The position numbers and the translations under genes were made by a program. 64,000 bases of DNA. It comes from Paraburkholderia flava (GTDB lineage: Bacteria > Pseudomonadota > Gammaproteobacteria > Burkholderiales > Burkholderiaceae). Below are positions 48,945-58,341 of the stretch, piece by piece (the first letter of the stretch is position 1; every line of letters begins with the position of its first letter). The stretch is from the NCBI RefSeq assembly GCF_004359985.1, contig NZ_SMRO01000002.1:1747135-1811134 (forward strand), read 5' to 3'. Under the pieces are notes generated by a model that was not told the DNA's origin, searched no databases, and was given only the letters and a program-made list of their open reading frames with translations.

Positions 48945-50261
48945 ATGGGAATCACTCGCCCGCGGAGACGGCTTTCCGCGACGACAGGCGTGCTGTTGGT
49001 TCTGTGCATCATGTCGTTCCTGATGTACATCGACCGCACCAATATTTCGACCGCTGCGCTCGTCATTCGACATGACCTGCGGCTGAACAACTCGCAGCTC
49101 GGCATCGTATTCTCGGCCTTCGCGATCACCTACGCGCTCGCGATGATTCCCGGCGGCTTCATCGGCGATCGGCTCGGCGCACGCAAGATGCTCGCGATCT
49201 GCGGTGTGTTGTGGGGACTCGGCACGCTGCTCACCGGACTCGCCGGCGGCCTCGGGACACTGCTGCTCGCACGCTTCGTCGTCGGCCTCGGCGAGAGCCC
49301 GATCGTGCCGGCATCGGCGAGGGCGTTGAACGCGTGGATGAAACCCGATCAACGAGGCTTCGCGCAGGGAATCACGCATGCATGCGCACGGCTCGGCAAC
49401 GCGTCGACGCCGCTGGTCGTCGCAGCGTTGATTACGGCATTCTCATGGCACGTGGCATTCGTGATTCTCGGCTTCGCGAGCCTTGCATGGGTTGCGCTGT
49501 GGCTCTGGTACTACCGCGACAATCCCACCGATCATCCGCGCATCACGCCCGAGGACATCGCGCGTCTGCCTGCACGCGTGGGCACGAAACGCGTACCGAT
49601 GCGTTGGGGACCGTTGCTGCGCGCGTTGTGGCCGGCCACTGTCGTGAGCTTCTGTCATGGCTGGATTCTGTGGTTCTTTCTGAACTGGATGCCTTCGTTT
49701 TTTTCGCAGGCCTATCACCTGGACATCAGACACTCGGCCGTGTTCAGTTCGGGGATTTTTCTGAGTGGGGTGGTGGGCACGACGCTCGGCGGTTCGCTGA
49801 GCGATCTGATGCTGCGGCGAACAGGCGATATCCGCCGCTCGCGGCAAACGCTGATCACCATCGGTTTCATCGCGCCGATCGTGTTCTTCGTGCCGATGTT
49901 TCTGCATCCGTCGTCGACGGTTGCTGCGCTGTCGCTCGCGGCCGCGCTGTTTCTGTCCGAATTCGTGACTGCGCCGTTGTGGGCGGTCGCGATGGATCTC
50001 GCGCCGAATCACGCGGCAACGTCGAGCAGCATCATGAATACAGGGCTCGGTATTGCCGCAGCGGTGTCGCCGCCGCTCGTCGGCTGGCTGGTGGATTGGA
50101 TGCACTCGTGGCAGCCGGTGTTCGCACTGTCGATCTGTTTCCTCGTGCTCGGGCCGATTGCCGCGCACTGGATTCGTCCTGACCGGCCTTATCGGGGGGA
50201 GCCGGAAGGGGTTTCGAGGGAGGCTGATACGGCATTTGCGGCGCGGATGGATGCGTCGTAG
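48945..50261 (+). CDS. MFS transporter, anion:cation symporter type, 12 TM (438 aa)
   Basis: TM1 ends in FLMYIDRTNISTAALVI; GGFIGDRLGARKMLAICG after TM2 is the MFS loop motif; GLGESPIVPASARALNAWM and LNWMPSFFSQAYHLD are typical of the ACS group that imports organic acids such as glucarate, tartrate or hydroxyphenylacetate-type anions. Start at 48945 by GGAGAG ribosome site. Together with the GntR and VOC genes it forms a probable uptake/catabolic unit. Substrate unknown. Confidence 0.9.
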   Translation: MGITRPRRRLSATTGVLLVLCIMSFLMYIDRTNISTAALVIRHDLRLNNSQLGIVFSAFAITYALAMIPGGFIGDRLGARKMLAICGVLWGLGTLLTGLAGGLGTLLLARFVVGLGESPIVPASARALNAWMKPDQRGFAQGITHACARLGNASTPLVVAALITAFSWHVAFVILGFASLAWVALWLWYYRDNPTDHPRITPEDIARLPARVGTKRVPMRWGPLLRALWPATVVSFCHGWILWFFLNWMPSFFSQAYHLDIRHSAVFSSGIFLSGVVGTTLGGSLSDLMLRRTGDIRRSRQTLITIGFIAPIVFFVPMFLHPSSTVAALSLAAALFLSEFVTAPLWAVAMDLAPNHAATSSSIMNTGLGIAAAVSPPLVGWLVDWMHSWQPVFALSICFLVLGPIAAHWIRPDRPYRGEPEGVSREADTAFAARMDAS

Positions 50262-50701
50262 GGGAGTGGCCTGTGAGCAGGCTGTTCATGCGATGACGGC
50301 CAAAACCAAACGAGATCAGGTCATAACCGACGTCGCCGCATGCCGGCGATCCGGCCGTAGCAAGTATCCACGTAAACGAACCGTCGAGCTGCTGCTGGCG
50401 CAAACCGGGTAGGGCGGAGCTCCCTGTCTGCAGCTACCCGCTAGCAGCATTCGCTCGACCTCTGACCGCTCTGGCGACAGAGCCCGACTCCATTTCTGCA
50501 CTACGAATCCACGTGGAAAACAGCCGTGTTCGCGACGGTATGATTCGACTTTTGCGAATCAGGTACCGGGCTTAGTCAGGGCACCGCACAGGTACGCCAA
50601 TCGATCTTGCCGCCTTCTGCACAGCAGGTAAGCTGTGGCGTATGCGGCTGTCACCAGAACAAGTTTATGCTTCGATACACCACATGACTCCGGAGTGCTC
50701 C
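50262..50701. other. Gap between MFS importer and GDSL esterase
   Basis: 440 bases with no recognised gene. A 39-codon ORF at 50293-50412 (MTAKTKRDQVITDVAACRRS...) is basic and unlike anything I know; it may be chance or a gene fragment. No terminator or operator is obvious. Confidence 0.3.
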
Positions 50702-51769
50702 ATGCAGACGGTCCGTCGTTTTGCGTTCCTTGTGTTGACGTGCAGTGTTATCGGTTTGTCCTGTTCATCGAATGCATCGGCTGATTCTGCCGACGCGCAA
50801 CGAAACCGCATGCAGGTCGTCTCGTTCGGAGACAGTCTTTCGGACGTTGGCACCTACGCATACGCTCGACAATTCGGCGGCGGCACCTACACCACTAATC
50901 CGGGCGCTGTATCCGTACAGATTATCGCGGAGCATTATGGATCACGACTGAGGCCAGCGTTGACAGGCGGCTTCGGGCAGCCAGGCGTTGTTCATCCGGA
51001 AGGACTCGGTTACGCCCAAGGGGGCGCCCGTGTCGCGGGGCCGCCGAACCCAAGTGACGCAACAGGCGACACCGGCGAGTTGCAGACTCCGTTGACTTTA
51101 CAGGTGGCTGCCTATCTCCAGTCGCATACGCGCTTCACCGACCGTCAGTTGGTATTGATGCAGGGCGGGGCCAATGACGTTCAGGATGCCTATGGAGCAT
51201 GGGCGGAAATGGTTGCGAGCGGGGGCGATCCGGATGCCTCTTTACAGGCAGTGCTACCTTCGCTGAGACAGGCAGCGCAGCAGTTTGCGGGACTGGTTCA
51301 TAACGTGCGACAACACGGTGCCACACATATCGTTGTGCAAAACGTACCGGATATCGCCAGGGCACCGATCGCGAACCTTCTCGAGCAGCAACTGCCGGGC
51401 TCCGCAAACGTGCTTCGGCGACTGGCACAGGTATTCAACACTGCACTGGATGATTCGCTCCCGTCATCGCCCGCCGTGCTGCGGATCGATGCGTTCAGGT
51501 TCCTTGATCAGGTATCGGAGAATTATCGCCAGCTTGGTTTTCGCTTCGACGGCAGTGTCGGCACCAACGTAGCATGCGCGCCGGCAAACCTGCCTCAGGC
51601 ATTTCAAGCCGATGACACCAGCGCGCTTTTTTGCTCGCGCTCGACGTATGTCTCGCCGCATGCAGACAACATCTACATGTTCGCCGACGCTTATCATCCG
51701 ACGGCTCATCTGCAGAAACTTATAGCGGAATATGTCGTGGGGAGAATCGATATCTGGTTGCGTGGATGA
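50702..51769 (+). CDS. Secreted GDSL/SGNH esterase-lipase (355 aa)
   Basis: The N-terminal export signal (FAFLVLTCSVIGLSC) includes a Cys that might be a lipobox, though it is not ideal. Block I is SFGDSLSDVGTY with the nucleophile Ser at about 45, block III LMQGGANDVQDAY (Asn), and block V ADAYHPTAHLQ (Asp/His) near the end. The arrangement resembles the passenger of GDSL autotransporters, but no beta-barrel follows. The ATG at 50702 has GGAG eight bases upstream. Likely exported lipase/phospholipase or polyester esterase. Confidence 0.88.
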   Translation: MQTVRRFAFLVLTCSVIGLSCSSNASADSADAQRNRMQVVSFGDSLSDVGTYAYARQFGGGTYTTNPGAVSVQIIAEHYGSRLRPALTGGFGQPGVVHPEGLGYAQGGARVAGPPNPSDATGDTGELQTPLTLQVAAYLQSHTRFTDRQLVLMQGGANDVQDAYGAWAEMVASGGDPDASLQAVLPSLRQAAQQFAGLVHNVRQHGATHIVVQNVPDIARAPIANLLEQQLPGSANVLRRLAQVFNTALDDSLPSSPAVLRIDAFRFLDQVSENYRQLGFRFDGSVGTNVACAPANLPQAFQADDTSALFCSRSTYVSPHADNIYMFADAYHPTAHLQKLIAEYVVGRIDIWLRG

Positions 51770-51934
51770 TATCGAACAGTCGAGAGCGGTATCTACTGGC
51801 GCTTCTCGCGGGGCGTACGAAGTCGAAGACGCGTACGGAGGTCGTGCTGGTGTTGCGGGGTCGGAAAGTCGAGGCATTCGCAGTGGGCATGTGAAGAATT
51901 GTAGGATTACGCTGTCTACAAAACTGAGGCCCAG

Positions 51935-52291
51935 ATGCGAAAACTTTGCGTGCTTTTTGTCCTTGCGACCGTTACGTCGGGAGCGCTCGCGGCTACCAGT
52001 GGGTCGGTTCTTATGGGGCTGGGGTATGGTCGTTTTGAGGTGTCGCCCAGTCCGCGAGGGGCGATGTTGAGTGGTGAACAACTTCAGCCACCGATTTACA
52101 TCGTAGCGCGGGAATGTTTTCGAAGGACTGCGGCGGAAACGTTGGTTCACGCTATTGAGGGCTTACCCGCGAACGTATTGGAAAGCGTGTTGCCCTGGGA
52201 TCTGCAGTTTCTGGATACCTGGTCGCACTCAGCGTGCCGACTGCCCGCCGGGGACAGCGATGATGTTCCGTTTCAACTTGGCGGCAAATGA
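51935..52291 (+). CDS. Small secreted protein of unknown function (118 aa)
   Basis: A convincing signal peptide (MRKLCVLFVLATVTSGALA) is followed by a 99-residue mature part with two cysteines (ARECFRRT, HSACRLP) and no known motif. Codon use is less GC-biased than in neighbours, suggesting recent acquisition or a poorly conserved gene. There is no strong ribosome site (CTGAGGCCCAG). Probably real because of the signal peptide, but function is unknown. Confidence 0.55.
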   Translation: MRKLCVLFVLATVTSGALAATSGSVLMGLGYGRFEVSPSPRGAMLSGEQLQPPIYIVARECFRRTAAETLVHAIEGLPANVLESVLPWDLQFLDTWSHSACRLPAGDSDDVPFQLGGK

Positions 52292-52353
52292 TACGGGCGA
52301 CTAATGTGAGGCGTGTCCAGCGCGTGGTCGAAGGATTGTCGCGAGTCAACAAA

Positions 52354-52376
52354 AAAGCCGCTTTGAAGGCGGCTTT
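52354..52376 (-). terminator. Rho-independent terminator, minus strand
   Basis: Stem AAAGCCGC / GCGGCTTT with a 7-base loop; read on the minus strand it is followed by TTTTTTGTT-type sequence. It would end transcripts of hpaR coming from 52502. The 100 bases between are markedly AT-rich. Confidence 0.8.
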
Positions 52377-52501
52377 AGGTCCGGGGCTGAGCGTGAGCCA
52401 CTAACTTTCGTTCAAATTACAAACCCGCCTGTTTTGTTGATAATTTATATTATGTAAAATCAAATATCCAAGACAAACCATCTCTCCCAAACCACCAACG
52501 C

Positions 52502-52945
52502 TCACCCCTCCAACCCCACCAGCAACTCATCAATCGCCCGATAAACCCGCGCCACCGTTTCCGCTCCGACCTTGCGTTCCAGCTCCCGATAATTCGCCTC
52601 GATCTCTTTCGAAATCACGCGCACGAGCTCGAGACTCGTGTCGGTCAATTCCACACGCACGCGCCGTTGATCCTCGGTGAAGCGTTCCTTCGTGACGAGG
52701 CCTAGCGTCTCCATCCGTGCGAGCACGCCGGCCATGCTTGGACTCGAGATCGTGCATACGTCGGAGATCTGACGCGGCTCCAGTGGACCTTTTTCGTGCA
52801 GCGCACGGATCACGCGCCACTGCTGTTCGGTGAGCCCGTGCGCCGTAATCAGCGGACGAAAACGCTCCATCATCTTTTCACGTGCGCGCAGCAGCAGCAT
52901 CGGCAGATTGCGGTGCAGAACACGGGAGGCAGTGGAAACTGGCAT
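52502..52945 (-). CDS. hpaR: HpaR, MarR-family regulator of the homoprotocatechuate operon (147 aa)
   Basis: The MarR fold with HGLTEQQWRVIRALHEKGPL, DVCTISSPSMAGVLARMETLGL (recognition helix) and ERFTEDQRRVRVELT (wing) matches HpaR. In E. coli HpaR represses the meta-cleavage hpa operon and is released by homoprotocatechuate or related acids. It is divergent from hpaG1 with a palindromic site in between. Length is typical. Confidence 0.93.
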   Translation of the reverse strand: MPVSTASRVLHRNLPMLLLRAREKMMERFRPLITAHGLTEQQWRVIRALHEKGPLEPRQISDVCTISSPSMAGVLARMETLGLVTKERFTEDQRRVRVELTDTSLELVRVISKEIEANYRELERKVGAETVARVYRAIDELLVGLEG

Positions 52946-53051
52946 GGCAGAGAGATCGAAACAGTTGAACTGGTGACCCGCACAACTTCTCGGGGAAAAC
53001 CCGCAAGCCGTCTAAAGTGAGTTGACCCTGTCGTCCAGCGAGCCCAATAAT

Positions 53052-53065
53052 ACTAACATGTTAGT
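53052..53065. promoter_or_regulatory. Probable HpaR operator
   Basis: ACTAACATGTTAGT is a perfect 14-bp palindrome with further partial symmetry outside (AAT...GTT). It sits in the hpaR/hpaG1 divergent gap, 58 bases before the hpaG1 ATG and 107 bases before hpaR. MarR proteins bind such AT-rich dyads. Confidence 0.7.
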
Positions 53066-53122
53066 GTTTATTCGACGGCCGGCAAACCGGCCATTCATGC
53101 GCTTTGTCGGGTGCTTTCCATC

Positions 53123-53911
53123 ATGTTCGCACTGGCCGATTATCTGATTCACATCGAAGGCGAGCCGTTGCCGCGCGATATCGATGCGCGCTCAGCGACC
53201 GCACTGCTATGTGCGCACCCGAGATGCGCGGTGCCGGTCATTGGTGTCGTCTACGGCACGCTGCTCAACGATCGCGCGACGCTGGCCGCGCTCGGCGACG
53301 CGGTGTATGAAGCGCCCTACAAGGCGCCACCGAAAGCGCCGGTACTGTACGTGAAGCCGCGCAATACGCTGACGGGTCACGGCGCATCGATCGAGGTGCC
53401 TGAGAATGTCACCGGCGCAAGCGGATCCGGCGTCGAAGTCGGGGCATCGCTCGGCATCGTGATCGGTTGCACCGCGACGCGTGTCGCGGTTGCCGATGCA
53501 TTCGACTACATCGCGGGCTACACGATCGTCGCTGACATGAGCGTGCCGCATGCGAGCGTTTATCGACCTTCCGTGCGTTTTCGCGCGCGAGACGGTTTCT
53601 GTGCGATCGGCCCTGCTGTGGTTTCACGTCGATACGCCAGTGATCCAGATCATCTCGCGATCCGCGTGAGCGTGAACGGTCACCAAGCGTTCGAGGCAAA
53701 CACCGCATCCGTCGTGCGCGGTGTCGCGCAGCTTCTCGCCGACGTCACCGACTTCATGACGCTAAGCGCCGGCGACGTGCTCACACTCGGCGTGCCGCAC
53801 GGTTCGCCGGTCGTCCATGCAGGCGACACCGCGACGCTGACGATCGCCGACTGGCCCTCGCTGAATCTGTCGTTCGTGGCGCCCCACTCCATCCACGGAG
53901 CCGAACGATGA
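53123..53911 (+). CDS. hpaG1: HpaG1, OPET decarboxylase/isomerase N-terminal-type subunit (262 aa)
   Basis: Fumarylacetoacetate-hydrolase-fold protein, equivalent to the first half of the bifunctional E. coli HpaG, which converts 5-oxo-pent-3-ene-1,2,5-tricarboxylate and isomerises the product. It has APVLYVKPRNTLTGHGASI, GASLGIVIGCTATRV, FDYIAGYTIVADMSVP and TLGVPHGSPVV. ATG 53123 is chosen; an in-frame GTG at 53111 is possible. It overlaps hpaG2 by 4 bases. Confidence 0.87.
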   Translation: MFALADYLIHIEGEPLPRDIDARSATALLCAHPRCAVPVIGVVYGTLLNDRATLAALGDAVYEAPYKAPPKAPVLYVKPRNTLTGHGASIEVPENVTGASGSGVEVGASLGIVIGCTATRVAVADAFDYIAGYTIVADMSVPHASVYRPSVRFRARDGFCAIGPAVVSRRYASDPDHLAIRVSVNGHQAFEANTASVVRGVAQLLADVTDFMTLSAGDVLTLGVPHGSPVVHAGDTATLTIADWPSLNLSFVAPHSIHGAER

Positions 53912-54687
53912 AACGCGCCCGCGTCGCCTACGCCGGCGCAATCCACGAAGCGTACCCCGTCGACGCGATTAACAACGCAGACGTGCCCAGCGTAAAGCTC
54001 GCCGACGGCCGCATCGTGCACGAAGACGCCGTGGTCTGGCTCGCTCCATTCGACGTCGGAACGATCTTCGCACTGGGCCTGAACTACGCGGAACACGCGA
54101 AAGAACTGCAATTCTCGAAGCAGGAAGAGCCACTCGTGTTTCTGAAGGGGCCGGGCGCGGTACTCGGCCATCGCGGCTTTACGCGTCGTCCGGATGGCGT
54201 CGCGTTCATGCACTACGAGTGCGAGCTTGCTGTCGTGATCGGCCGCACGGCAAAACAGGTTTCGCGCGAAGATGCGATGACGTATGTCGCGGGCTATACG
54301 ATCGCGAACGACTACGCGATCCGCGACTACCTCGAGAACTACTACCGCCCTAACCTGCGCGTGAAAAACCGCGACGGCGCGACGGTGCTTGGGCCCTGGT
54401 TCGTCGATGCATCTGACGTCGCCGACGTGAACCGTCTCGAGCTGCGTACCTACGTCAACGGCACATTGCGGCAACGAGGCAACACGTCCGACTTCGTCAC
54501 CGGCATCGCGGAGCTGATCGAATACCTGAGCAGCTTCATGACGCTCGCACCCGGCGACGTGATTCTCACCGGCACACCGGAAGGCGTTGTCAACGTCGAT
54601 GCGAGCGACGAGGTCGTCTGCGAGATCGACGGTCTTGGGCGTCTCGTCAACTTTATCGCGTCGGATGCGGATTTCGGCCGCACGTGA
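53908..54687 (+). CDS. hpaG2: HpaG2, OPET decarboxylase/isomerase C-terminal-type subunit (259 aa)
   Basis: FAH-family protein equivalent to the second half of HpaG. GLNYAEHAKEL, EEPLVFLKGPGAVLG, MHYECELAVVIGRTAKQV (metal-binding E-x-E region) and LTGTPEGVVNV are visible. Separate G1 and G2 genes, rather than one fused gene, are common in Burkholderia. Start by ATGA overlap with hpaG1. Confidence 0.92.
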   Translation: MKRARVAYAGAIHEAYPVDAINNADVPSVKLADGRIVHEDAVVWLAPFDVGTIFALGLNYAEHAKELQFSKQEEPLVFLKGPGAVLGHRGFTRRPDGVAFMHYECELAVVIGRTAKQVSREDAMTYVAGYTIANDYAIRDYLENYYRPNLRVKNRDGATVLGPWFVDASDVADVNRLELRTYVNGTLRQRGNTSDFVTGIAELIEYLSSFMTLAPGDVILTGTPEGVVNVDASDEVVCEIDGLGRLVNFIASDADFGRT

Positions 54688-54703
54688 ATTCAGGACTCTC
54701 TCC

Positions 54704-56170
54704 ATGTCGACCCTGCGTATAGAACATCTGATCGACGGTCGCCCGCAAGCGGGCAGCGACTACTTCGAGACGGTCAATCCCGCGAACCAGCAGGTGCTCG
54801 CCGAGGTCGCGCGCGGCACGGCAACCGATGTCGACGCGGCCGTGCACGCTGCGAAAAACGCATTCCCCGCGTGGGCAAGCAAACCCGCTGCCGAGCGCGC
54901 GAAGCTGATTCGCCGGCTCGGCGAGTTGATCGCGAAGAACGTCCCGGAGATTTCCGAAGCCGAAACCAACGACACAGGCCAGACGATTTCGCAAACGCGC
55001 AAGCAACTGGTGCCCCGCGCAGCCGACAATTTTCAGTACTTCGCGGAGATGTGTACGCGCGTGGATGGCCATACGTACCCCACGGAATCGCATCTGAACT
55101 ACACGCTGTTTCATCCGGTCGGCGTGTGTGCGCTGATTTCGCCATGGAATGTGCCGTTCATGACCGCGACGTGGAAGGTCGCGCCCTGCCTCGCGTTCGG
55201 CAACACGGCGGTGTTGAAGATGAGCGAACTGTCGCCGCTCACCGCCTCGATGCTCGGTCATCTCGCGCTCGAGGCTGGCATTCCCGCTGGCGTGCTGAAC
55301 GTCGTGCACGGCTACGGCAAAGAAACGGGCGAGCCGCTTGTTGCGCATCCGGACGTGCGCGCCGTGTCGTTCACCGGTTCGACTGTGACGGGCAACCGCA
55401 TCGTACAGAGCGCGGGGTTGAAGAAATTCTCGATGGAACTGGGCGGCAAATCGCCGTTCGTGATTTTCGACGATGCCGACTTCGAACGCGCGCTCGATGC
55501 CGCGGTTTTCATGATCTTCTCGAACAACGGTGAGCGCTGTACAGCCGGTTCGCGGATTCTCGTGCAGCGTTCGATCTACGCGCGTTTTGCCGAGCGCTTC
55601 ATCGAGCGCGCGAAGCGGCTCACGGTCGGCGATCCGCTAGCCGACAGCACGATCGTCGGGCCGATGATCAGTCAGGCGCATCTTGCGAAGGTGCGCAGCT
55701 ACATCGAGCTTGGACCGAAGGAAGGTGCGACGCTCGCGTGCGGCGGCATCGATGTGCCGGGGCTTCCGGACGCGTTGCGGCAAGGTAATTTCGTGCCGCC
55801 CACGGTATTCGTCGATGTCGACAACCGGATGCGCATCGCGCAGGAAGAGATATTCGGCCCGGTTGCATGTCTGATTCCGTTCGACGATGAAGCGCACGCG
55901 GTGCGACTCTCGAACGAGATCGCCTACGGCCTGTCGAGCTACGTGTGGACCGAAAATGCCGGACGCGCGCATCGCGTCGCTGCGGCGATCGAGGCCGGCA
56001 TGTGCTTTGTCAACAGTCAGAATGTGCGCGATCTGCGTCAACCGTTCGGCGGTACGAAGGCATCGGGTGTCGGGCGTGAAGGCGGCACGTGGAGCTATGA
56101 GGTGTTTCTCGAGCCAAAGAACGTGTGCGTGTCGCTTGGGTCGCATCATATTCCGCGCTGGGGGGTATGA
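54704..56170 (+). CDS. hpaE: 5-Carboxymethyl-2-hydroxymuconate semialdehyde dehydrogenase HpaE (488 aa)
   Basis: NAD-dependent aldehyde dehydrogenase oxidising the ring-cleavage product. RIEHLIDGRPQAGSDYFETV start, ALISPWNVPFMTATWKVAPC, VSFTGSTVTGNRI, catalytic Glu in SMELGGKSPFVIFDDAD, and catalytic Cys in NNGERCTAGSR. The ATG at 54704 matches HpaE homologs; the ORF is open further upstream inside hpaG2. Length is standard. Confidence 0.95.
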   Translation: MSTLRIEHLIDGRPQAGSDYFETVNPANQQVLAEVARGTATDVDAAVHAAKNAFPAWASKPAAERAKLIRRLGELIAKNVPEISEAETNDTGQTISQTRKQLVPRAADNFQYFAEMCTRVDGHTYPTESHLNYTLFHPVGVCALISPWNVPFMTATWKVAPCLAFGNTAVLKMSELSPLTASMLGHLALEAGIPAGVLNVVHGYGKETGEPLVAHPDVRAVSFTGSTVTGNRIVQSAGLKKFSMELGGKSPFVIFDDADFERALDAAVFMIFSNNGERCTAGSRILVQRSIYARFAERFIERAKRLTVGDPLADSTIVGPMISQAHLAKVRSYIELGPKEGATLACGGIDVPGLPDALRQGNFVPPTVFVDVDNRMRIAQEEIFGPVACLIPFDDEAHAVRLSNEIAYGLSSYVWTENAGRAHRVAAAIEAGMCFVNSQNVRDLRQPFGGTKASGVGREGGTWSYEVFLEPKNVCVSLGSHHIPRWGV

Positions 56171-56174
56171 CGCG

Positions 56175-57038
56175 ATGGGAAAACTCGCACTGGCAGCGAA
56201 GATCACACACGTGCCGTCGATGTACCTGTCGGAACTCGATGGTCCGCACAAGGGCTGCAGACAGGCGGCGATCGACGGCCACCATGAGATCGGCCGGCGT
56301 TGTCGAGAACTCGGCGTCGACACGATCGTCGTGTTCGACGTGCACTGGCTCGTGAACAGCGACTATCACGTGAACTGCGCGCCGCAATTCGAAGGCTGCT
56401 ATACGAGCAACGAACTGCCGCACTTCATCCGCAACATGTCGTATGCGTATCCCGGCAACGTCGAACTCGGTCAGCTGATCGCGCAGGTCGCGAACGAAAT
56501 GGGCGTAAAGAGCCGCGCGCATAGCGACACGACGCTCGAACTCGAATACGGCACGCTGGTGCCGATGCGCTACATGAACGCCGACCAGCACTTCCGCACG
56601 GTGTCGGTGGCTGCGTGGTGCATGTGGCACGGCCTTGCGAGCAGCGCGCGCTTCGGCCTCGCGGTGCGCAAAGCGATCGAGGAACGCTACGACGGTACGG
56701 TCGCGATTCTCGCGAGCGGTTCGCTCAGTCATCATTTCGCGGACAACGGTCATGCGGAACAGTACATGCACAAGGTGTGGAGTCCGTTTCTCGAACAGAT
56801 GGACCGCAAGGTCGTCGAACTATGGGAAGCCGGCGACTGGCAGACGTTCTGCGCGATGCTGCCGCTCTACAACGAGAAATGCTGGGGCGAAGGCGGCATG
56901 CATGACACCGCGATGCTGCTCGGCGCGCTCGGCTGGGATCGCTACGACGGCCGCGCTGAAGTGATCACGCCATACTTCGGCAGTTCGGGCACCGGCCAGA
57001 TCAACGCGATTTTTCCGGTCACCGCCCTGCCCGTTTGA
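56175..57038 (+). CDS. hpaD: 3,4-Dihydroxyphenylacetate 2,3-dioxygenase HpaD (287 aa)
   Basis: Extradiol ring-cleaving dioxygenase of the class III (LigB-like) type. AKITHVPSMYLSELDGPHKGC near the N-terminus, VVFDVHWLVNSDYHVNC (metal-ligand His), and ASGSLSHHFADNG match HpaD. It starts 4 bases after the hpaE stop. It produces the semialdehyde used by HpaE. Confidence 0.94.
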   Translation: MGKLALAAKITHVPSMYLSELDGPHKGCRQAAIDGHHEIGRRCRELGVDTIVVFDVHWLVNSDYHVNCAPQFEGCYTSNELPHFIRNMSYAYPGNVELGQLIAQVANEMGVKSRAHSDTTLELEYGTLVPMRYMNADQHFRTVSVAAWCMWHGLASSARFGLAVRKAIEERYDGTVAILASGSLSHHFADNGHAEQYMHKVWSPFLEQMDRKVVELWEAGDWQTFCAMLPLYNEKCWGEGGMHDTAMLLGALGWDRYDGRAEVITPYFGSSGTGQINAIFPVTALPV

Positions 57039-57072
57039 ACCGCTACCGCCACACCACGAACAGGAGCCCGCG

Positions 57073-57471
57073 ATGCCTCATCTGACGCTCGAATACAGCG
57101 CAAATCTCGCCGACGATGTGCAGCTCGACGCGCTTTGTCGCGACCTCGCGCAATGCCTCGACGCGCAGCGCGACGGCGACGCACGTGTTTATCCGACCGG
57201 GGGCATCCGCGTTCGCGCGATTCGCTGCGAGCACTATTGCATTGCCGACGGCCGGCCCGGCAGCGCATTCCTGCACGCAAACCTGAAGATGGCCGCGGGC
57301 CGCCCGGAAGCCGTCCGCAAAGCGACCGGCGATGCGCTCTTCGACGTGATCAAGCGACGCTTTGCGGATCTGTTCGAACGCGAGGGCCTTGCGCTCTCGC
57401 TCGAGATCGGCGAGTTCAGCGAAGCGGGCACATGGAAGCACAACAATCTGCACGCGCGCCTTAAAGGCTAG
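57073..57471 (+). CDS. hpaF: 5-Carboxymethyl-2-hydroxymuconate isomerase HpaF (132 aa)
   Basis: Tautomerase-superfamily enzyme; MPHLTLEYSANL gives the catalytic N-terminal Pro after Met removal. It also has FLHANLKMAAGRPEAVRKA and a conserved acidic C-terminal segment (LSLEIGEFSEAGTWKHNNLH). CAGGAGCCCGCG is the ribosome site. It sits between hpaD and hpaH as in other hpa operons. Confidence 0.94.
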   Translation: MPHLTLEYSANLADDVQLDALCRDLAQCLDAQRDGDARVYPTGGIRVRAIRCEHYCIADGRPGSAFLHANLKMAAGRPEAVRKATGDALFDVIKRRFADLFEREGLALSLEIGEFSEAGTWKHNNLHARLKG

Positions 57472-57480
57472 GGGCCGCAC

Positions 57481-58284
57481 ATGCTAGACGAACAGACCAT
57501 CCGCACGCTTGCCGCGCAACTCGATCAGGCTGAAAAAACGCGCACGCAGTTGCGCCATTTTTCCGCCGCTTATCCGCAGATGACCGTGCAGGACGGCTAT
57601 GCTATCCAGCGCGCGTGGGTCGAACTGAAGCTCGCCGAAGGACACACGATCAAGGGACGCAAGATCGGGCTCACGTCACGTGCAATGCAGCGCGCGTCGC
57701 AGATCGACGAACCGGATTACGCACCGTTGCTCGACAGCATGTTCATCGAGAGCGGCCAGGACATTCGCGTGGATCGTTTCATCGCGCCGCGTGTCGAGGT
57801 CGAGCTGGCGTTCATCCTGAGTCGTCCGTTGAAGGGTCCGGGTATCACGCTGTTCGACGTGCTCGATGCAACCGCGTGGGTGACGCCGGCGGTCGAGATC
57901 ATCGATGCGCGGATCGAGCAGTTCGATCGAGAAACGAAGGCGCCGCGCAAGGTCTACGACACGATCTCCGATTTCGCGGCGAACGCGGGTATTGTGCTTG
58001 GCGGGCGTCCGATCAAACCGCTCGATGTCGATCTACGCTGGGTGGGTGCGCTGCTCTACCGCAACGGTGCAATCGAGGAAAGCGGACTGGCCGCGGCCGT
58101 GCTGAATCATCCGGCGACCGGCGTCGCGTGGCTCGCGAACCGGATCGCGCAGTACGACGAACAACTCAATACCGGCGACGTGATTCTCGCCGGGTCGTTT
58201 ACGAGTCCGGTGCCGGCGCGCGCCGGCGATACGTTTCATGTCGACTATGGGCCACTGGGGACGATCGGGTTGCGGTTTGTTTGA
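57481..58284 (+). CDS. hpaH: 2-Oxo-hept-4-ene-1,7-dioate hydratase HpaH (267 aa)
   Basis: FAH-related hydratase. [58 protein letters not shown] (acidic metal ligands) and [20 protein letters not shown] are typical. Last gene of the operon; hpaI (the final aldolase), hpaBC and transporter genes are not next to it, so they lie elsewhere. Confidence 0.94.
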   Translation: MLDEQTIRTLAAQLDQAEKTRTQLRHFSAAYPQMTVQDGYAIQRAWVELKLAEGHTIKGRKIGLTSRAMQRASQIDEPDYAPLLDSMFIESGQDIRVDRFIAPRVEVELAFILSRPLKGPGITLFDVLDATAWVTPAVEIIDARIEQFDRETKAPRKVYDTISDFAANAGIVLGGRPIKPLDVDLRWVGALLYRNGAIEESGLAAAVLNHPATGVAWLANRIAQYDEQLNTGDVILAGSFTSPVPARAGDTFHVDYGPLGTIGLRFV

Positions 58285-58302
58285 ACGATCTGTCGAGCAG
58301 TC

Positions 58303-58324
58303 GAGAGGCCGCGCACCGCCTCTC
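58303..58324. terminator. Hairpin between convergent hpaH and mipA-like genes
   Basis: GAGAGGC (58303-58309) and GCCTCTC (58318-58324) form a 7-bp GC-rich stem with an 8-base loop in the 57-base convergent gap. No T-run; a probable bidirectional terminator by position. Confidence 0.5.
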
Positions 58325-58341
58325 CCTGCCGTCACAACCAC

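Noticed and set aside
50293..50412. 39-codon basic ORF as a gene
   Set aside because: No ribosome site, no family, and it is the tail of a longer open frame running through the MFS gene; kept only as a note.
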